This document shows, one piece after another, positions 1 to 7,549 of a stretch of DNA of 19,412 nucleotides. Position 1 is the stretch's first letter; the number at the start of each line of letters is the position of its first letter. Both the position numbers and the translations under genes were made by a program. The DNA comes from Ruminiclostridium sp. (GTDB lineage Bacteria; Bacillota_A; Clostridia; Oscillospirales; Ruminococcaceae), in contig JAFZOA010000615.1 in assembly GCA_017550775.1 (NCBI GenBank), positions 1 to 19,412 on the forward strand. The letters run 5' to 3'. The notes beneath the pieces are model-generated. The model did not search any database. It was not told the DNA's origin and saw nothing but the letters and a program-made list of their open reading frames with translations.

Positions 1-1
1 C

Positions 2-76
2 GGATATCTTTCTCCGGATGACTTTGAAAAATTATACAACAAATCTCTTGTTTCTGATCTCAGACTTGTCAGTTGA
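2..76 (+). pseudogene. IS3-family transposase (OrfB) C-terminal tail, cut by window edge
   Basis: The frame is open from base 2 to the TGA at 74-76 and reads GYLSPDDFEKLYNKSLVSDL followed by RLVS. The pattern 'GYLSPDDFE' resembles the extreme C-terminus of IS3-family OrfB integrases, where a G-[YM]-[LM]-[ST]-P-x-[ED]-[FY] block follows the DDE core. Only the last 24 residues lie in the window, so the catalytic residues cannot be checked, and whether the upstream copy is intact is unknown. A plausible right end of the element follows at about 92-114. The family call rests on a short motif recalled from known proteins, so confidence is moderate. Confidence 0.5.
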
Positions 77-91
77 TACGATTTGGTCTGT

Positions 92-114
92 TTAACTTGG
101 CCGGATTCTTGACA
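92..114 (+). mobile_element. Probable right terminal end of the IS3-type element
   Basis: Read on the minus strand this begins TGTCAAGAATCCGGCCAAG. IS3-family ends begin with TG and finish with CA, and the transposase stop lies only 16 bases upstream, which is the usual distance. Past base 114 the sequence changes to integrase/excisionase relic coding on the minus strand. The left end is outside the window, so the inverted repeat cannot be matched. Confidence 0.35.
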
Positions 115-243
115 TAGGAGCAGCTTTGATACCCGTAGATATCCACTTATGCTTCCATTTACCATCCTTTGGGTCGCAGTTTGGAGTATCTCGCACATCT
201 GATCGACGGTGAGAACTTCCGGATAATTTTCTAAATTCTTCAT
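115..243 (-). pseudogene. Chimeric excisionase/integrase relic
   Basis: From the ATG at 241-243 the minus strand reads MKNLENYPEVLTVDQMCEIL. This is the N-terminus of a small excisionase-type helix-turn-helix protein (compare 'LTV.Q.CEIL'). A GAGG ribosome site lies 8 bases upstream. After residue 22 the sense moves to another frame (from 175 downward) reading DPKDGKWKHKWISTGIKA. That is the arm-type DNA-binding domain of a Tn916-like tyrosine integrase ('GKWK.KWISTG'). The join brings two neighbouring genes of an integrative element together by deletion and frameshift. The integrase portion then stops at the probable IS end. No functional product is expected. The families are recognised from motifs only. 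Confidence 0.5.
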
Positions 244-259
244 AATGTTTGCCTCACTT

Positions 260-346
260 TCACCCGTTGAGCGAAGAAAAATCGAGCATCTGTACAACTT
301 TTACATCAAGGTGTCCTGCGACTTTTAAAACTGTTTTAAAGAGCAA
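260..346 (-). pseudogene. XRE-family repressor, C-terminal relic
   Basis: The minus frame ending at TGA (260-262) reads LFKTVLKVAGHLDVKVVQML and then DFSSLNG. This matches the last helix-turn-helix helices of XRE/Cro-type regulators (the 'T-L-x-K-I-A-x-x-L-x-V' block followed by a short acidic/aromatic tail). The N-terminal recognition helices are not recognisable upstream. The fragment lies just upstream of, and in the same direction as, the excisionase relic. That is the normal XRE - Xis - Int order of integrative elements, which supports the assignment despite its shortness. Confidence 0.4.
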
Positions 347-393
347 GTTTGTAAAACAACACAATACCCGGACCGGAGATATAAAAACAAAAT

Positions 394-424
394 CCGGCTG
401 TCGGTCAGATGACAGCCGGTTTTC
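394..424 (+). terminator. Intrinsic terminator
   Basis: A perfect 9-bp stem (CCGGCTGTC / GACAGCCGG) with an 8-base loop is followed by TTTT. It is preceded by an A-rich run, so it could also work in the other direction. It insulates the mobile-element relics from the promoter at 462. Confidence 0.75.
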
Positions 425-461
425 CTTTGCGTGGGAAACGGGCATCTTTTCGGAAAACCTG

Positions 462-490
462 TTGACATATTTATATATAGATGGTATAAT
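462..490 (+). promoter_or_regulatory. Perfect consensus sigma-A promoter
   Basis: TTGACA at 462-467 and TATAAT at 485-490 are separated by exactly 17 bases. Both hexamers match consensus fully. The predicted transcript starts near 497 and would carry the frameshifted small gene and, before the MITE inserted, the lipoprotein gene downstream. Confidence 0.85.
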
Positions 491-513
491 AATACAGGTC
501 AAGGGTTGAGCGC

Positions 514-872
514 GTGAGCAGAAGCATTGTTAAGGCAAAACCGGACATAATATTCAAAAATGAGAAAGCAAAACGGAAATAAACCGTGACGGCACAGCTT
601 TTATAGCTTTTCGCGGCGGCGAATATGGTGACTATGGTTTTTGTTTTGTAAACAGCCTTATTGATAAAACTATTCAAATCAATTATTTTCAGCATAATTG
701 GTGGAGTGTTCAGACCTTCGATCTTACGTTTTCCGCGGATATATCGGCGGGAACTCTTACTTTTGGCGTAGATCATACCTCACTTTCCGACAACTTTGAT
801 ATATTGAAAGAGAAGATCCTTACTACCATTGATATTTCAGATGATTTAATATCGCATACTATTGGAATGTAA
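514..872 (+). pseudogene. Small unknown gene broken by a -1 frameshift
   Basis: A GTG at 514, just behind the consensus promoter, opens a frame reading SRSIVKAKPDIIFKNEKAK to about 573, which then hits TAA at 580-582. The -1 frame takes over at 573 and runs without stop to TAA at 870-872. It reads TEINRDGTAFIAFRGGEYGD, then a hydrophobic and aromatic stretch (QINYFQHNWWSVQTFDLTFS), then a charged end. Together they make a coherent protein of about 119 residues with natural composition. The second frame has no ATG start of its own. The junction is an AAAA run, so loss of one A is the simplest cause. No classical slippery heptamer is present. I do not recognise the family. The start has only a weak ribosome site (AAGGG 9 bases upstream). 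Confidence 0.6.
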
Positions 873-906
873 TTTGATTACATATGAATAATTGGCTGAA
901 ATATGG

Positions 907-1019
907 GGCTCTTACTTAATTCAGATGAATTTGTGACTTTACAATTAGCAATGACCGCTTTTTTTGCAGCAACGTTATTTTTCAAAGCAAGCGATTTTCA
1001 CCCACATTGAGTAAGAACC
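907..1019. mobile_element. 113-bp MITE, ISL3-like ends, 8-bp target duplication
   Basis: The left end GGCTCTTACTTAAT (907-920) and the inverse of the right end GGTTCTTACTCAAT (1006-1019) match at 12 of 14 bases. The element is flanked on both sides by the identical 8-mer AAATATGG (899-906 and 1020-1027), the footprint of transposition. It is too short to encode a protein, so it is a miniature element moved in trans. Ends starting GG(C/T)TCTT with an 8-bp duplication fit the ISL3 family as I remember it. The family name is inference; the repeats and duplication are seen directly. The right-hand duplication overlaps the ribosome site of the lipoprotein gene. Confidence 0.8.
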
Positions 1020-1035
1020 AAATATGGAGGATATT

Positions 1036-3402
1036 ATGAAACACATACATAAATTAACATCGCTTGCTATCGCTTCGGCTCTGATTTTATCGGGCTGTGC
1101 GGAGACCAAGCCTAATACCGCGGCACAAAGCTCAAAAACAGAGACTACGGTGACAGAGATATCAAAGGATAGTGATCACACAGCGTCTAAGCTCCTTATA
1201 CCCGATGACAAATTATTGGAAGAAGCCGCCGAAGCTATGCGTGACGGTGATGTGTGGTTAATGCTGAACGCGGACGGAGACTTAGTTCGTGCAGACTACA
1301 ACGCGCTTTCAAAGTCTCTGATGCTGATGTATTTTGAGAACGGCTGGACCGAGGAGAGCTTTCAGAAGCTAAAGGACTCCGGCTATGATGCGGAGATCGC
1401 GGATATGACGTATCAGGAGTATCTCGAACAGTCAAAGCAGCAGCTGTCGGCGGAATACCTTTCGTATTTTGACGAAAATATGCGCCTTAAAGAGATGCCG
1501 GATGAGCGCGCCGCCATTATGCTGATATCAGACCATCATGACGGCTTTTACAGCGGGGATTTCATTGTTAAGTGCCTTCGCAGAGCGTTTGAGATGATCT
1601 CGGAGAACGAGGACTGTATAAACTCGCTTGAAAAAGCAGTGAACGCGGAGCATACCTCACCGGATCAGGCGGCTCAGTGCGCAATAGGACTGATGCTCAG
1701 TCCGGGCGGTGATACGGTCGCATTATCGGTGCAGATACGAACACTTGGAGAAGATAGTTTTTCGCTCTCGGAGGATATCCCGTTTGAGGGAGAGATAACA
1801 GACGCTTTTGACGGCGGTATAGTGATAAGCGCGGAGAACCGCTTCGGAACATCTGTCAGAACGGATATCGAGCCGAACTATGACCATGAGATATACGAAC
1901 GGCTGAAAGATATGCGTGAAAGCTCCGTAAAGCAGACTATGCAATCTATTATAGACTCGCTGCTCACGGTAAATGTGGATAATACGCTTAAAAGTCAATA
2001 CATTTACTGCGGTGACGGGAGCTGGTATTATTCGGATATCGCGACCGACGAGTGCAGGCTGATACCCTGTGACAAGACAGAATCCGTGCTTCTTGCCGAC
2101 GAGCTTATCGCTCACGCCGCGCTTGACGTTCTGGCGGAAGATGATAATTATGATATCGACTTCCCTTCTGACATTACGGAAGAAAAAGACGATCCCCGCC
2201 TTGACTCCGATACTTCGCCAGGATGCGGCGAGGTAGTTTACTGTTATGTCAGTGACCGGACAAAGCGGAACTTCTATTTTGCGAAGAACAACGACGACTT
2301 TTACTATTCCGAAAACAGCAGCACGCGGACAGACGTTGTTACCGACGGTGTGCCGCTGTACCAGAGCTCCGACGAATACGAATACTTCGGTAACACCGGG
2401 GAAGCCTACTGCCGCCACGATTCATACGATATTTATTATCCTGCGGACACCTTCGAGGGTACATGGGAGCCTGTTCCTCTTGCAAAGCGTATAGCCGATA
2501 ATTATACATACGCCTACGCATTTGATGCCGGAGTAAGCGCTGAAAACTATCGCTGCGAGATATACAGAGGAAGCGATGACACTGTCGCGGTACTTCTTGA
2601 TAATGACGGTAGGATAGTTTCCGCGTGGCAGTACGGTTCGGACGGACTTACGGTCATAACTGCGGCAAAGAGCATTGATGAAATGCCCGTTGACGTGAAT
2701 GAATTGCTTGAACACGCACGGACGCATACAAAGGAGATTGCAGACCGGAAGGAGCTCGATAAGAAAAAGACCGTCGATGACTGGTATAAAGAGGACGCGG
2801 CGAAATATGACCTTCCGGAGCTTCTCGGAGATATAACCAAGGGTGAGGCTATTTCCGAGCCGACGACAGTGCAGCATTACCTTGACTTTTTCGGGAGCTG
2901 TAAACCGTTTACTCTCGAATATCGTGCAATAGGCGGGTTCAGAAACGATTATGGATATCTTACTTATGACGGAGCGGATTATTATGTGAACGAGATCGTG
3001 GCATCTCATGACAATTCATTCGATTATCAGATAGAGTTCCTCTCGGTCGGTGATCACACCTATACCTCGGACGGTAACGGAAGTTTTATACGCAGTAAGA
3101 AGGGAGAATATGATACACCGGAAGCGATATGGTACTATCTGCCCGACGCGCTTGCTCCGCTTGACGGTATGACTTTTGTTTCGGCTTACAAGGGTACGAT
3201 AAACGGCGAGGAATATGATATTGAAGAATGGGTATTCCAGAATAATAATCCTGTCATTTTCTTCTGCCGGAACGGTAAGATAGAAGCAATCAGATATAAT
3301 GTATTTGACCGCAGAACGGCTTTCTATATCACGGATTTCTCGGAGACAGTACACCGCGAGTTTATAACAGCGCCGGAATCTATCCATGAAAACCTCGACT
3401 GA
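1036..3402 (+). CDS. Large secreted lipoprotein, unknown function
   Basis: This is a 788-residue protein. The start is the ATG at 1036, 5 bases behind GGAGG (1026-1030). The ATG at 1024 overlaps that ribosome site and is less likely. Residues 1-21 form a lipoprotein signal peptide with the lipobox L-S-G-C, so the mature protein is probably anchored by its Cys on the outer face of the membrane. A Ser/Thr-rich linker follows. The rest is acidic and Tyr-rich, with repeated 'YxxEi...V.....G.I.A' stretches near residues 510-545 and 720-760. These suggest tandem beta-sheet modules of the LolA/outer-surface-lipoprotein type, though this is inference. No catalytic motif is visible. It was probably the second gene of an operon with the broken gene at 514, and is now separated from it by the MITE. 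Confidence 0.9.
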   Translation: MKHIHKLTSLAIASALILSGCAETKPNTAAQSSKTETTVTEISKDSDHTASKLLIPDDKLLEEAAEAMRDGDVWLMLNADGDLVRADYNALSKSLMLMYFENGWTEESFQKLKDSGYDAEIADMTYQEYLEQSKQQLSAEYLSYFDENMRLKEMPDERAAIMLISDHHDGFYSGDFIVKCLRRAFEMISENEDCINSLEKAVNAEHTSPDQAAQCAIGLMLSPGGDTVALSVQIRTLGEDSFSLSEDIPFEGEITDAFDGGIVISAENRFGTSVRTDIEPNYDHEIYERLKDMRESSVKQTMQSIIDSLLTVNVDNTLKSQYIYCGDGSWYYSDIATDECRLIPCDKTESVLLADELIAHAALDVLAEDDNYDIDFPSDITEEKDDPRLDSDTSPGCGEVVYCYVSDRTKRNFYFAKNNDDFYYSENSSTRTDVVTDGVPLYQSSDEYEYFGNTGEAYCRHDSYDIYYPADTFEGTWEPVPLAKRIADNYTYAYAFDAGVSAENYRCEIYRGSDDTVAVLLDNDGRIVSAWQYGSDGLTVITAAKSIDEMPVDVNELLEHARTHTKEIADRKELDKKKTVDDWYKEDAAKYDLPELLGDITKGEAISEPTTVQHYLDFFGSCKPFTLEYRAIGGFRNDYGYLTYDGADYYVNEIVASHDNSFDYQIEFLSVGDHTYTSDGNGSFIRSKKGEYDTPEAIWYYLPDALAPLDGMTFVSAYKGTINGEEYDIEEWVFQNNNPVIFFCRNGKIEAIRYNVFDRRTAFYITDFSETVHREFITAPESIHENLD

Positions 3403-3442
3403 TTCAGTTGTCGCAAGAAACACAACGTTTCCCTAATAAAGC

Positions 3443-3480
3443 ACAGCCCGGGCACCGCGTATATACGGTGTTCGGGCTGT
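3443..3480. terminator. Long hairpin, probable terminator
   Basis: ACAGCCCGGGCACCG (3443-3457) pairs with CGGTGTTCGGGCTGT (3466-3480) over 15 bp with two G-U-type pairs on one strand. It lies 40 bases past the lipoprotein stop. On the plus strand no T run follows. On the minus strand GCTTTATT follows, so it may originally have ended the phosphorylase gene whose relic lies beside it. Confidence 0.5.
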
Positions 3481-3639
3481 AACAATAATATCTTTGTAAG
3501 GTATCGTCGTTTTGACATCAAGGTTGTCCACATAACTACCAAGACCGGTACCCAGCACAAGAACGACCTCCGGCTTGAAATCCGTTTTCGCTTCGATCTG
3601 TTTCACAAGCTTTCAAGCCTTGAGTTAACCTTCAGCCAT
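3478..3639 (-). pseudogene. Purine nucleoside phosphorylase N-terminal relic
   Basis: The minus strand from ATG at 3637-3639 reads MAEG, a stop, LKA, a stop, then an open stretch KLVKQIEAKTDFKPEVVLVL followed by GTGLGSYVDNLDVKTTIPY and KDI. The segment 'KTDFKPE..LVLGTGLG' is the N-terminal phosphate-binding region of trimeric purine nucleoside phosphorylases (inosine/guanosine phosphorylase), where the family has 'LVLGSGLG'. Two in-frame stops (TAA 3625-3627, TGA 3613-3615) and loss of everything after 'YKDI' show it is dead. Only about 45 of some 270 residues remain. It ends at the hairpin at 3443-3480, so the middle of the gene may have been deleted while its terminator remained. Confidence 0.6.
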
Positions 3640-3780
3640 AGAGATAAAGGTGCGCCCCTGTGAATAACATCGCGAAGATATTGTACCACAAACGGGATAA
3701 AAATGCAATACTTCCGGATGTTTTTTTACATTTACAGCACTTTAATATAAAAACATACCTGCCGTAATTGTTTAAAAATA

Positions 3781-3809
3781 TTGACCATTCAGCGAATTTG
3801 TGCTATAAT
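3781..3809 (+). promoter_or_regulatory. Sigma-A promoter of the transporter/radical SAM operon
   Basis: TTGACC (3781-3786), a 17-base spacer, and TATAAT (3804-3809) preceded by TGC, an extended -10. Transcription would start near 3816, leaving a 5' leader of about 188 bases before the ATG at 4004. Confidence 0.75.
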
Positions 3810-3815
3810 AAAATG

Positions 3816-4003
3816 AGGATGACCCGTATATTGAATACTTATTTTTGGCAGCATCCGCAACAGCATAAATGATTCTGTGATGCCATATTTATCGCATTAC
3901 AGGCGGAGACTCCGCAATACCGTTCTTCATATTCAATTTGTCCGGATACAGGAACGTTACGATAGCTGTGCGATGTCATACACATAGTATCGGAGATGAC
4001 ATT
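3816..4003 (+). promoter_or_regulatory. Long 5' leader of the transporter gene
   Basis: About 188 transcribed bases precede the start codon. A short hairpin GCGGAG/CTCCGC lies at about 3903-3915. I could not match the leader to a known riboswitch class, and there is no obvious terminator or leader peptide in it. It could simply be an untranslated leader. Confidence 0.3.
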
Positions 4004-6352
4004 ATGCGAAAGAACACAAAGAAAGTTGATATCATTATCATAGCGGTAATTGTACTGCTGATCGCAGGAGGGATACTGCTGGCATTTCTGCCCCAAAATG
4101 AACAACAAAACGGGGATGCTATTACCGCAGACACAAACGGCGACGGCATTGTATCAGCCGAGGATTACATAGGAAAGAGGATCGGAATACTAACCGGTAC
4201 CAATTTTGAAGCGCCCACTCTGGAATACTTTCCGGACAGTGAGTATCTATATTTCAACAGCTATTCCGATATAGGCGCAGCGCTCACACAGAACAAGATC
4301 GACGGGTTTCTCGGCGAAGAACCTACACTCAGAATAATGAACGCCGAACAGCCGCAGATAGGTTATCTCAACAAATTGATAACACACGATAACTATGCTT
4401 TCGGATTTCCTAAGGACAGTGACAGGACTGATGACATAAGAAATAAGTTCAACGAGATGCTTGAAAGCCTCGAAGCTGACGGCACACTTAAAGAAATGAA
4501 GTCAAAATGGTTCGGAGGTGACGAGAGCAAAAAGACTGTTGATCTTACCGGATTTACAGGTGAGAACGGAACTCTGAATGTTGTGACCACCTCCACCGAT
4601 GTTCCGTTTTCATATATCAAGGATAATCAGAATATCGGTTATTCCATAGAGCTTGTCGAATTGTTCTGCCGCAGATACGGCTATACGCCTAATATCGAAG
4701 ATGTTGACTTTTCGGCAAGAATACCGGGTCTTGTTTCGGGAAAGTATGATATGTGCGCGTCCTCGATTACTATTACCGAGGAGCGCAAGGAATCCATAAA
4801 TTTCTCCGAGCCAGTCTATAACGGTGGTATCGTGCTCGCGGTGAGATCTTCTGATATTGCGTCACAAGGCAGCATTGTTCCCGCTGTAACTCTCGATGAG
4901 CTCAACAATCCCGAACACACGGTGGGTGTCGCGATAGGTGCCTCCGGTATGTTTGCGGTCGAGAAATATCTGCCCGATTCAAAAGTGCTCCAGTTCGACA
5001 CGCTTTCTACGGCTTCCGAAGCGGTAAAAGCGGGACAGATAGACGCGTTTGTTTTTGAACGAAGGCAGATCGTTATCGCGCTGGAGAATGGCTTTAACGG
5101 AGTTATGCTCCTGGACGAGAATCTCGGGGAGACAACAAATGTCGCAGTCGGTCTGTCAAGGGCGTCGAAGATAAGCGGACTCCGGGACAGCATAAATCGT
5201 TTCATAGCCGAAAAGAAAGCGGACGGAACGCTTGACGATATGTTCTCCCGGTGGGTGGTAGAGAGCAATTATACTATGCCCGAAATCGAACCTGCGGATT
5301 CTCCGAAGTTTACTCTTGTCGTCGGTACATCCGGATTGGTCGAGCCGTACAGTTTTTACCAGGGAAGCACGCTTACCGGGTACGATATCGAAATGTCCAG
5401 AAGATTTGCCGCATGGCTTGGCGCTGATATTGAGTACAAGGTCATAGATTATTCCGGCATCATCGCGGCTGCGCAGTCGGGCAGTATAGACTGCATTTTC
5501 GCGAACCTTAATGTGACCGATGAGCGAAAAGAGGCTATTGATTTCTCCGATACAATATATTCGATCGAAAACGGGATATTGGTACGCGCCGTTTCCGTAA
5601 AGGAAGACGCACCGGAGCAGTCATGGTTTGACAGTATCATAACGAGTTTCGAGAAAAACTTTATCCGTGAAGACCGCTGGAAGCTGATAGCTGAGGGCAT
5701 CGGAACGACCTGCTTCATCACGGTGATGTCGACTGTGTTCGGCTCATTGCTCGCATTCCTGATCTGTATGTTCCGGCGCACGGGAAGCAGGCTCGCCGAC
5801 AGCATTTCAAACATCTATGTGAAGCTGCTTCAAGGCACGCCGATAGTCGTCCTGCTTATGATACTGTATTACATCATTCTCGGTAAAACCGGCCTTGAAG
5901 CGGTGTGGGTAGCGATCATCGGGTTTTCGCTCAACTTCGGCGCGTATGCTTCCGAGATAATGCGCTCCGGCATCGAGAGCATAGACGGGGGTCAGCGTGA
6001 AGCGGCGCTCGCTCTCGGCTACAACGATAGTCAGGCGTTCTTCAGATTCATCTTCCCGCAGGCTGCTGTTCGTTTTCTGCCTGTTTACAGAGGCGAGATA
6101 GTATCGCTGTTGAAAAACACCTCGATCGTCGGATATATCGCAATACAGGATCTCACAAAAATGAGCGACATTATCCGAAGCCGTACTTACGAAGCATTCT
6201 TCCCGCTTATCGCCACAGCGATAATATACTTTATTCTCGCTTGGGTGATATCGCTGTTATTGAAGCTCGTACTTAGAGCATTTGACAAGAGACACACCAC
6301 AGGTGCGCTGCGCAAAAAAGAGATGTCCCGGAGAAAAAATGCAGGTGATTGA
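4004..6352 (+). CDS. Amino-acid ABC transporter: substrate-binding lobes fused to permease
   Basis: This 782-residue polar-amino-acid uptake protein resembles GlnP-type fusions. The start at ATG 4004 follows GGAG by 8 bases. A membrane anchor spans residues 9-28. An EF-hand-like loop DTNGDGIVSAED lies at 43-54. A region like lobe 2 of a binding protein covers about 55-170. A complete binding protein covers about 190-420 ('TTSTDVPFSY...CASSITITEER...INFSEP'). A lobe-1-like region covers about 437-530 ('GTSGLVEPYSFY...NVTDERKEAIDFS'). The permease follows at about 560-760, with the EAA loop EAALALG at 666-672 and Pro 685 that docks the ATPase. The permease would import the ligand across the membrane. 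No ATPase gene is adjacent, so it must borrow one from elsewhere. It is coupled to the radical SAM gene two bases downstream. The substrate is unknown. Confidence 0.9.
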   Translation: MRKNTKKVDIIIIAVIVLLIAGGILLAFLPQNEQQNGDAITADTNGDGIVSAEDYIGKRIGILTGTNFEAPTLEYFPDSEYLYFNSYSDIGAALTQNKIDGFLGEEPTLRIMNAEQPQIGYLNKLITHDNYAFGFPKDSDRTDDIRNKFNEMLESLEADGTLKEMKSKWFGGDESKKTVDLTGFTGENGTLNVVTTSTDVPFSYIKDNQNIGYSIELVELFCRRYGYTPNIEDVDFSARIPGLVSGKYDMCASSITITEERKESINFSEPVYNGGIVLAVRSSDIASQGSIVPAVTLDELNNPEHTVGVAIGASGMFAVEKYLPDSKVLQFDTLSTASEAVKAGQIDAFVFERRQIVIALENGFNGVMLLDENLGETTNVAVGLSRASKISGLRDSINRFIAEKKADGTLDDMFSRWVVESNYTMPEIEPADSPKFTLVVGTSGLVEPYSFYQGSTLTGYDIEMSRRFAAWLGADIEYKVIDYSGIIAAAQSGSIDCIFANLNVTDERKEAIDFSDTIYSIENGILVRAVSVKEDAPEQSWFDSIITSFEKNFIREDRWKLIAEGIGTTCFITVMSTVFGSLLAFLICMFRRTGSRLADSISNIYVKLLQGTPIVVLLMILYYIILGKTGLEAVWVAIIGFSLNFGAYASEIMRSGIESIDGGQREAALALGYNDSQAFFRFIFPQAAVRFLPVYRGEIVSLLKNTSIVGYIAIQDLTKMSDIIRSRTYEAFFPLIATAIIYFILAWVISLLLKLVLRAFDKRHTTGALRKKEMSRRKNAGD

Positions 6353-6354
6353 TA

Positions 6355-7479
6355 ATGAAAAAAGACTTCGATCTTCAGGATTATCTGACCGAAGGCGTTG
6401 AAAAAACAGTTTCGGACGCTCTGAAAGCGTCTCTATCAAACCCGAAGGAAAGCGCGTTCATGCTCAAATTCGCCGCTGCGGCAAAAGCGGCTTCCAAAAG
6501 GCGTATCAAAGCCGAACGCGAAGGGCAGCATATCCCGTCGTTCCTTATCGCAAGCATCACGAGCAGCTGCAATCTCCACTGCTCCGGCTGTTATTCACGA
6601 TGCAGCAGCGCGACCGTTGACAGCGAACCCGTCCAGCAGCTCACAAGCGAGGAATGGCTGAAAGTATTCGATGAAGCCAACGAACTCGGTATCAGCTTTG
6701 TGATACTTGCGGGCGGCGAGCCTACGCTTCGGCGCGATGTCATAGAAGCTGCGGGAACAAGGAAGAATATGCTGTTCCCGATCTTCACGAACGGCACATT
6801 CATCTCCGAAAAGTATTTTGAGCTGTTCGATAAATGCCGCAATCTTATCCCGATCATGAGCATAGAGGGCGGCCGCGAAAAGACCGACTCCCGACGCGGG
6901 AAAGGCATCTACGACAGGCTTATATCCAATATGGATGAGCTGCAAAAAAGAGGTCTCGTGTTCGGCGCATCGGTGACTGTCACCACCGAAAACATCGACG
7001 ACATCACTTCCGAAGAATTTCTCGGCGGGCTTGAAAGCCGCGGCTGTAAGGCGGTGATATTTGTCGAATATGTTCCGATGACCGGCGAAAGCAATGATCT
7101 TGCACCGGGCGACGCAGAGCGCGAAAAGCTTGACAGCGCGATACAGAAACTTCGTGACGGCAATTCGGGAATGATGTACGTTTCGTTCCCCGGTGACGAG
7201 AAAAGCTCGGGAGGTTGTTTCGCGGCGGGGCGCGGATTTTTCCACATCAACTCACACGGCGGCGCGGAGCCCTGCCCGTTCTCGCCGTACTCCGACGTGA
7301 ATGTGAAGACCTCTTCCCTGCTCGATGCGATCAATTCCCCGCTGTTCACAGCTATGCGAAGCGGTGATCTACTGCTCGACGAGCACAAGGGCGGATGTGT
7401 GCTGAATGAAAAGCGGGATATAGTTGAAGCTCTTTTGTTCCGGAACGCAGTCACGATCACAGAAAAAGCGACTATATGA
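6355..7479 (+). CDS. Radical SAM protein with Cys-rich C-terminus
   Basis: A 374-residue cytoplasmic radical SAM enzyme. The ATG at 6355 sits two bases after the transporter stop, with AGGTG 7 bases upstream inside that gene. The TTG at 6349 would also be possible. After a 60-residue helical leader, the [4Fe-4S] site is C72-x3-C76-x2-C79 (SCNLHCSGC). GGEP at 120-123 is the SAM amino-group motif. Cys 288, 307 and 348 at the C-terminus fit a reduced SPASM/twitch-like auxiliary cluster. Such proteins often modify peptides or cofactors, but no precursor peptide ORF is seen nearby, so the substrate is unknown. Co-transcription with an amino-acid importer is the only contextual clue. Confidence 0.85.
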   Translation: MKKDFDLQDYLTEGVEKTVSDALKASLSNPKESAFMLKFAAAAKAASKRRIKAEREGQHIPSFLIASITSSCNLHCSGCYSRCSSATVDSEPVQQLTSEEWLKVFDEANELGISFVILAGGEPTLRRDVIEAAGTRKNMLFPIFTNGTFISEKYFELFDKCRNLIPIMSIEGGREKTDSRRGKGIYDRLISNMDELQKRGLVFGASVTVTTENIDDITSEEFLGGLESRGCKAVIFVEYVPMTGESNDLAPGDAEREKLDSAIQKLRDGNSGMMYVSFPGDEKSSGGCFAAGRGFFHINSHGGAEPCPFSPYSDVNVKTSSLLDAINSPLFTAMRSGDLLLDEHKGGCVLNEKRDIVEALLFRNAVTITEKATI

Positions 7480-7549
7480 CACGTCACCGACATTGATGGA
7501 CGGCTAAAGATGCAAGCGACGTGCAAGATTAAACCAGCGGTTTCTTAGT

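Noticed and set aside
571..576. Programmed -1 ribosomal frameshift at the AAAA run
   Set aside because: No X-XXY-YYZ slippery heptamer and no evident downstream pseudoknot, so a simple base-loss mutation is preferred.
1723..2418. A 231-codon minus-strand open frame inside the lipoprotein gene
   Set aside because: It lies fully antisense to a gene with a clear signal peptide and ribosome site, and its composition is not protein-like.
7480..7549. Bidirectional terminator between convergent genes
   Set aside because: Only an 8-bp GACACGTC-type pairing across a long loop with no T run; too weak to call.
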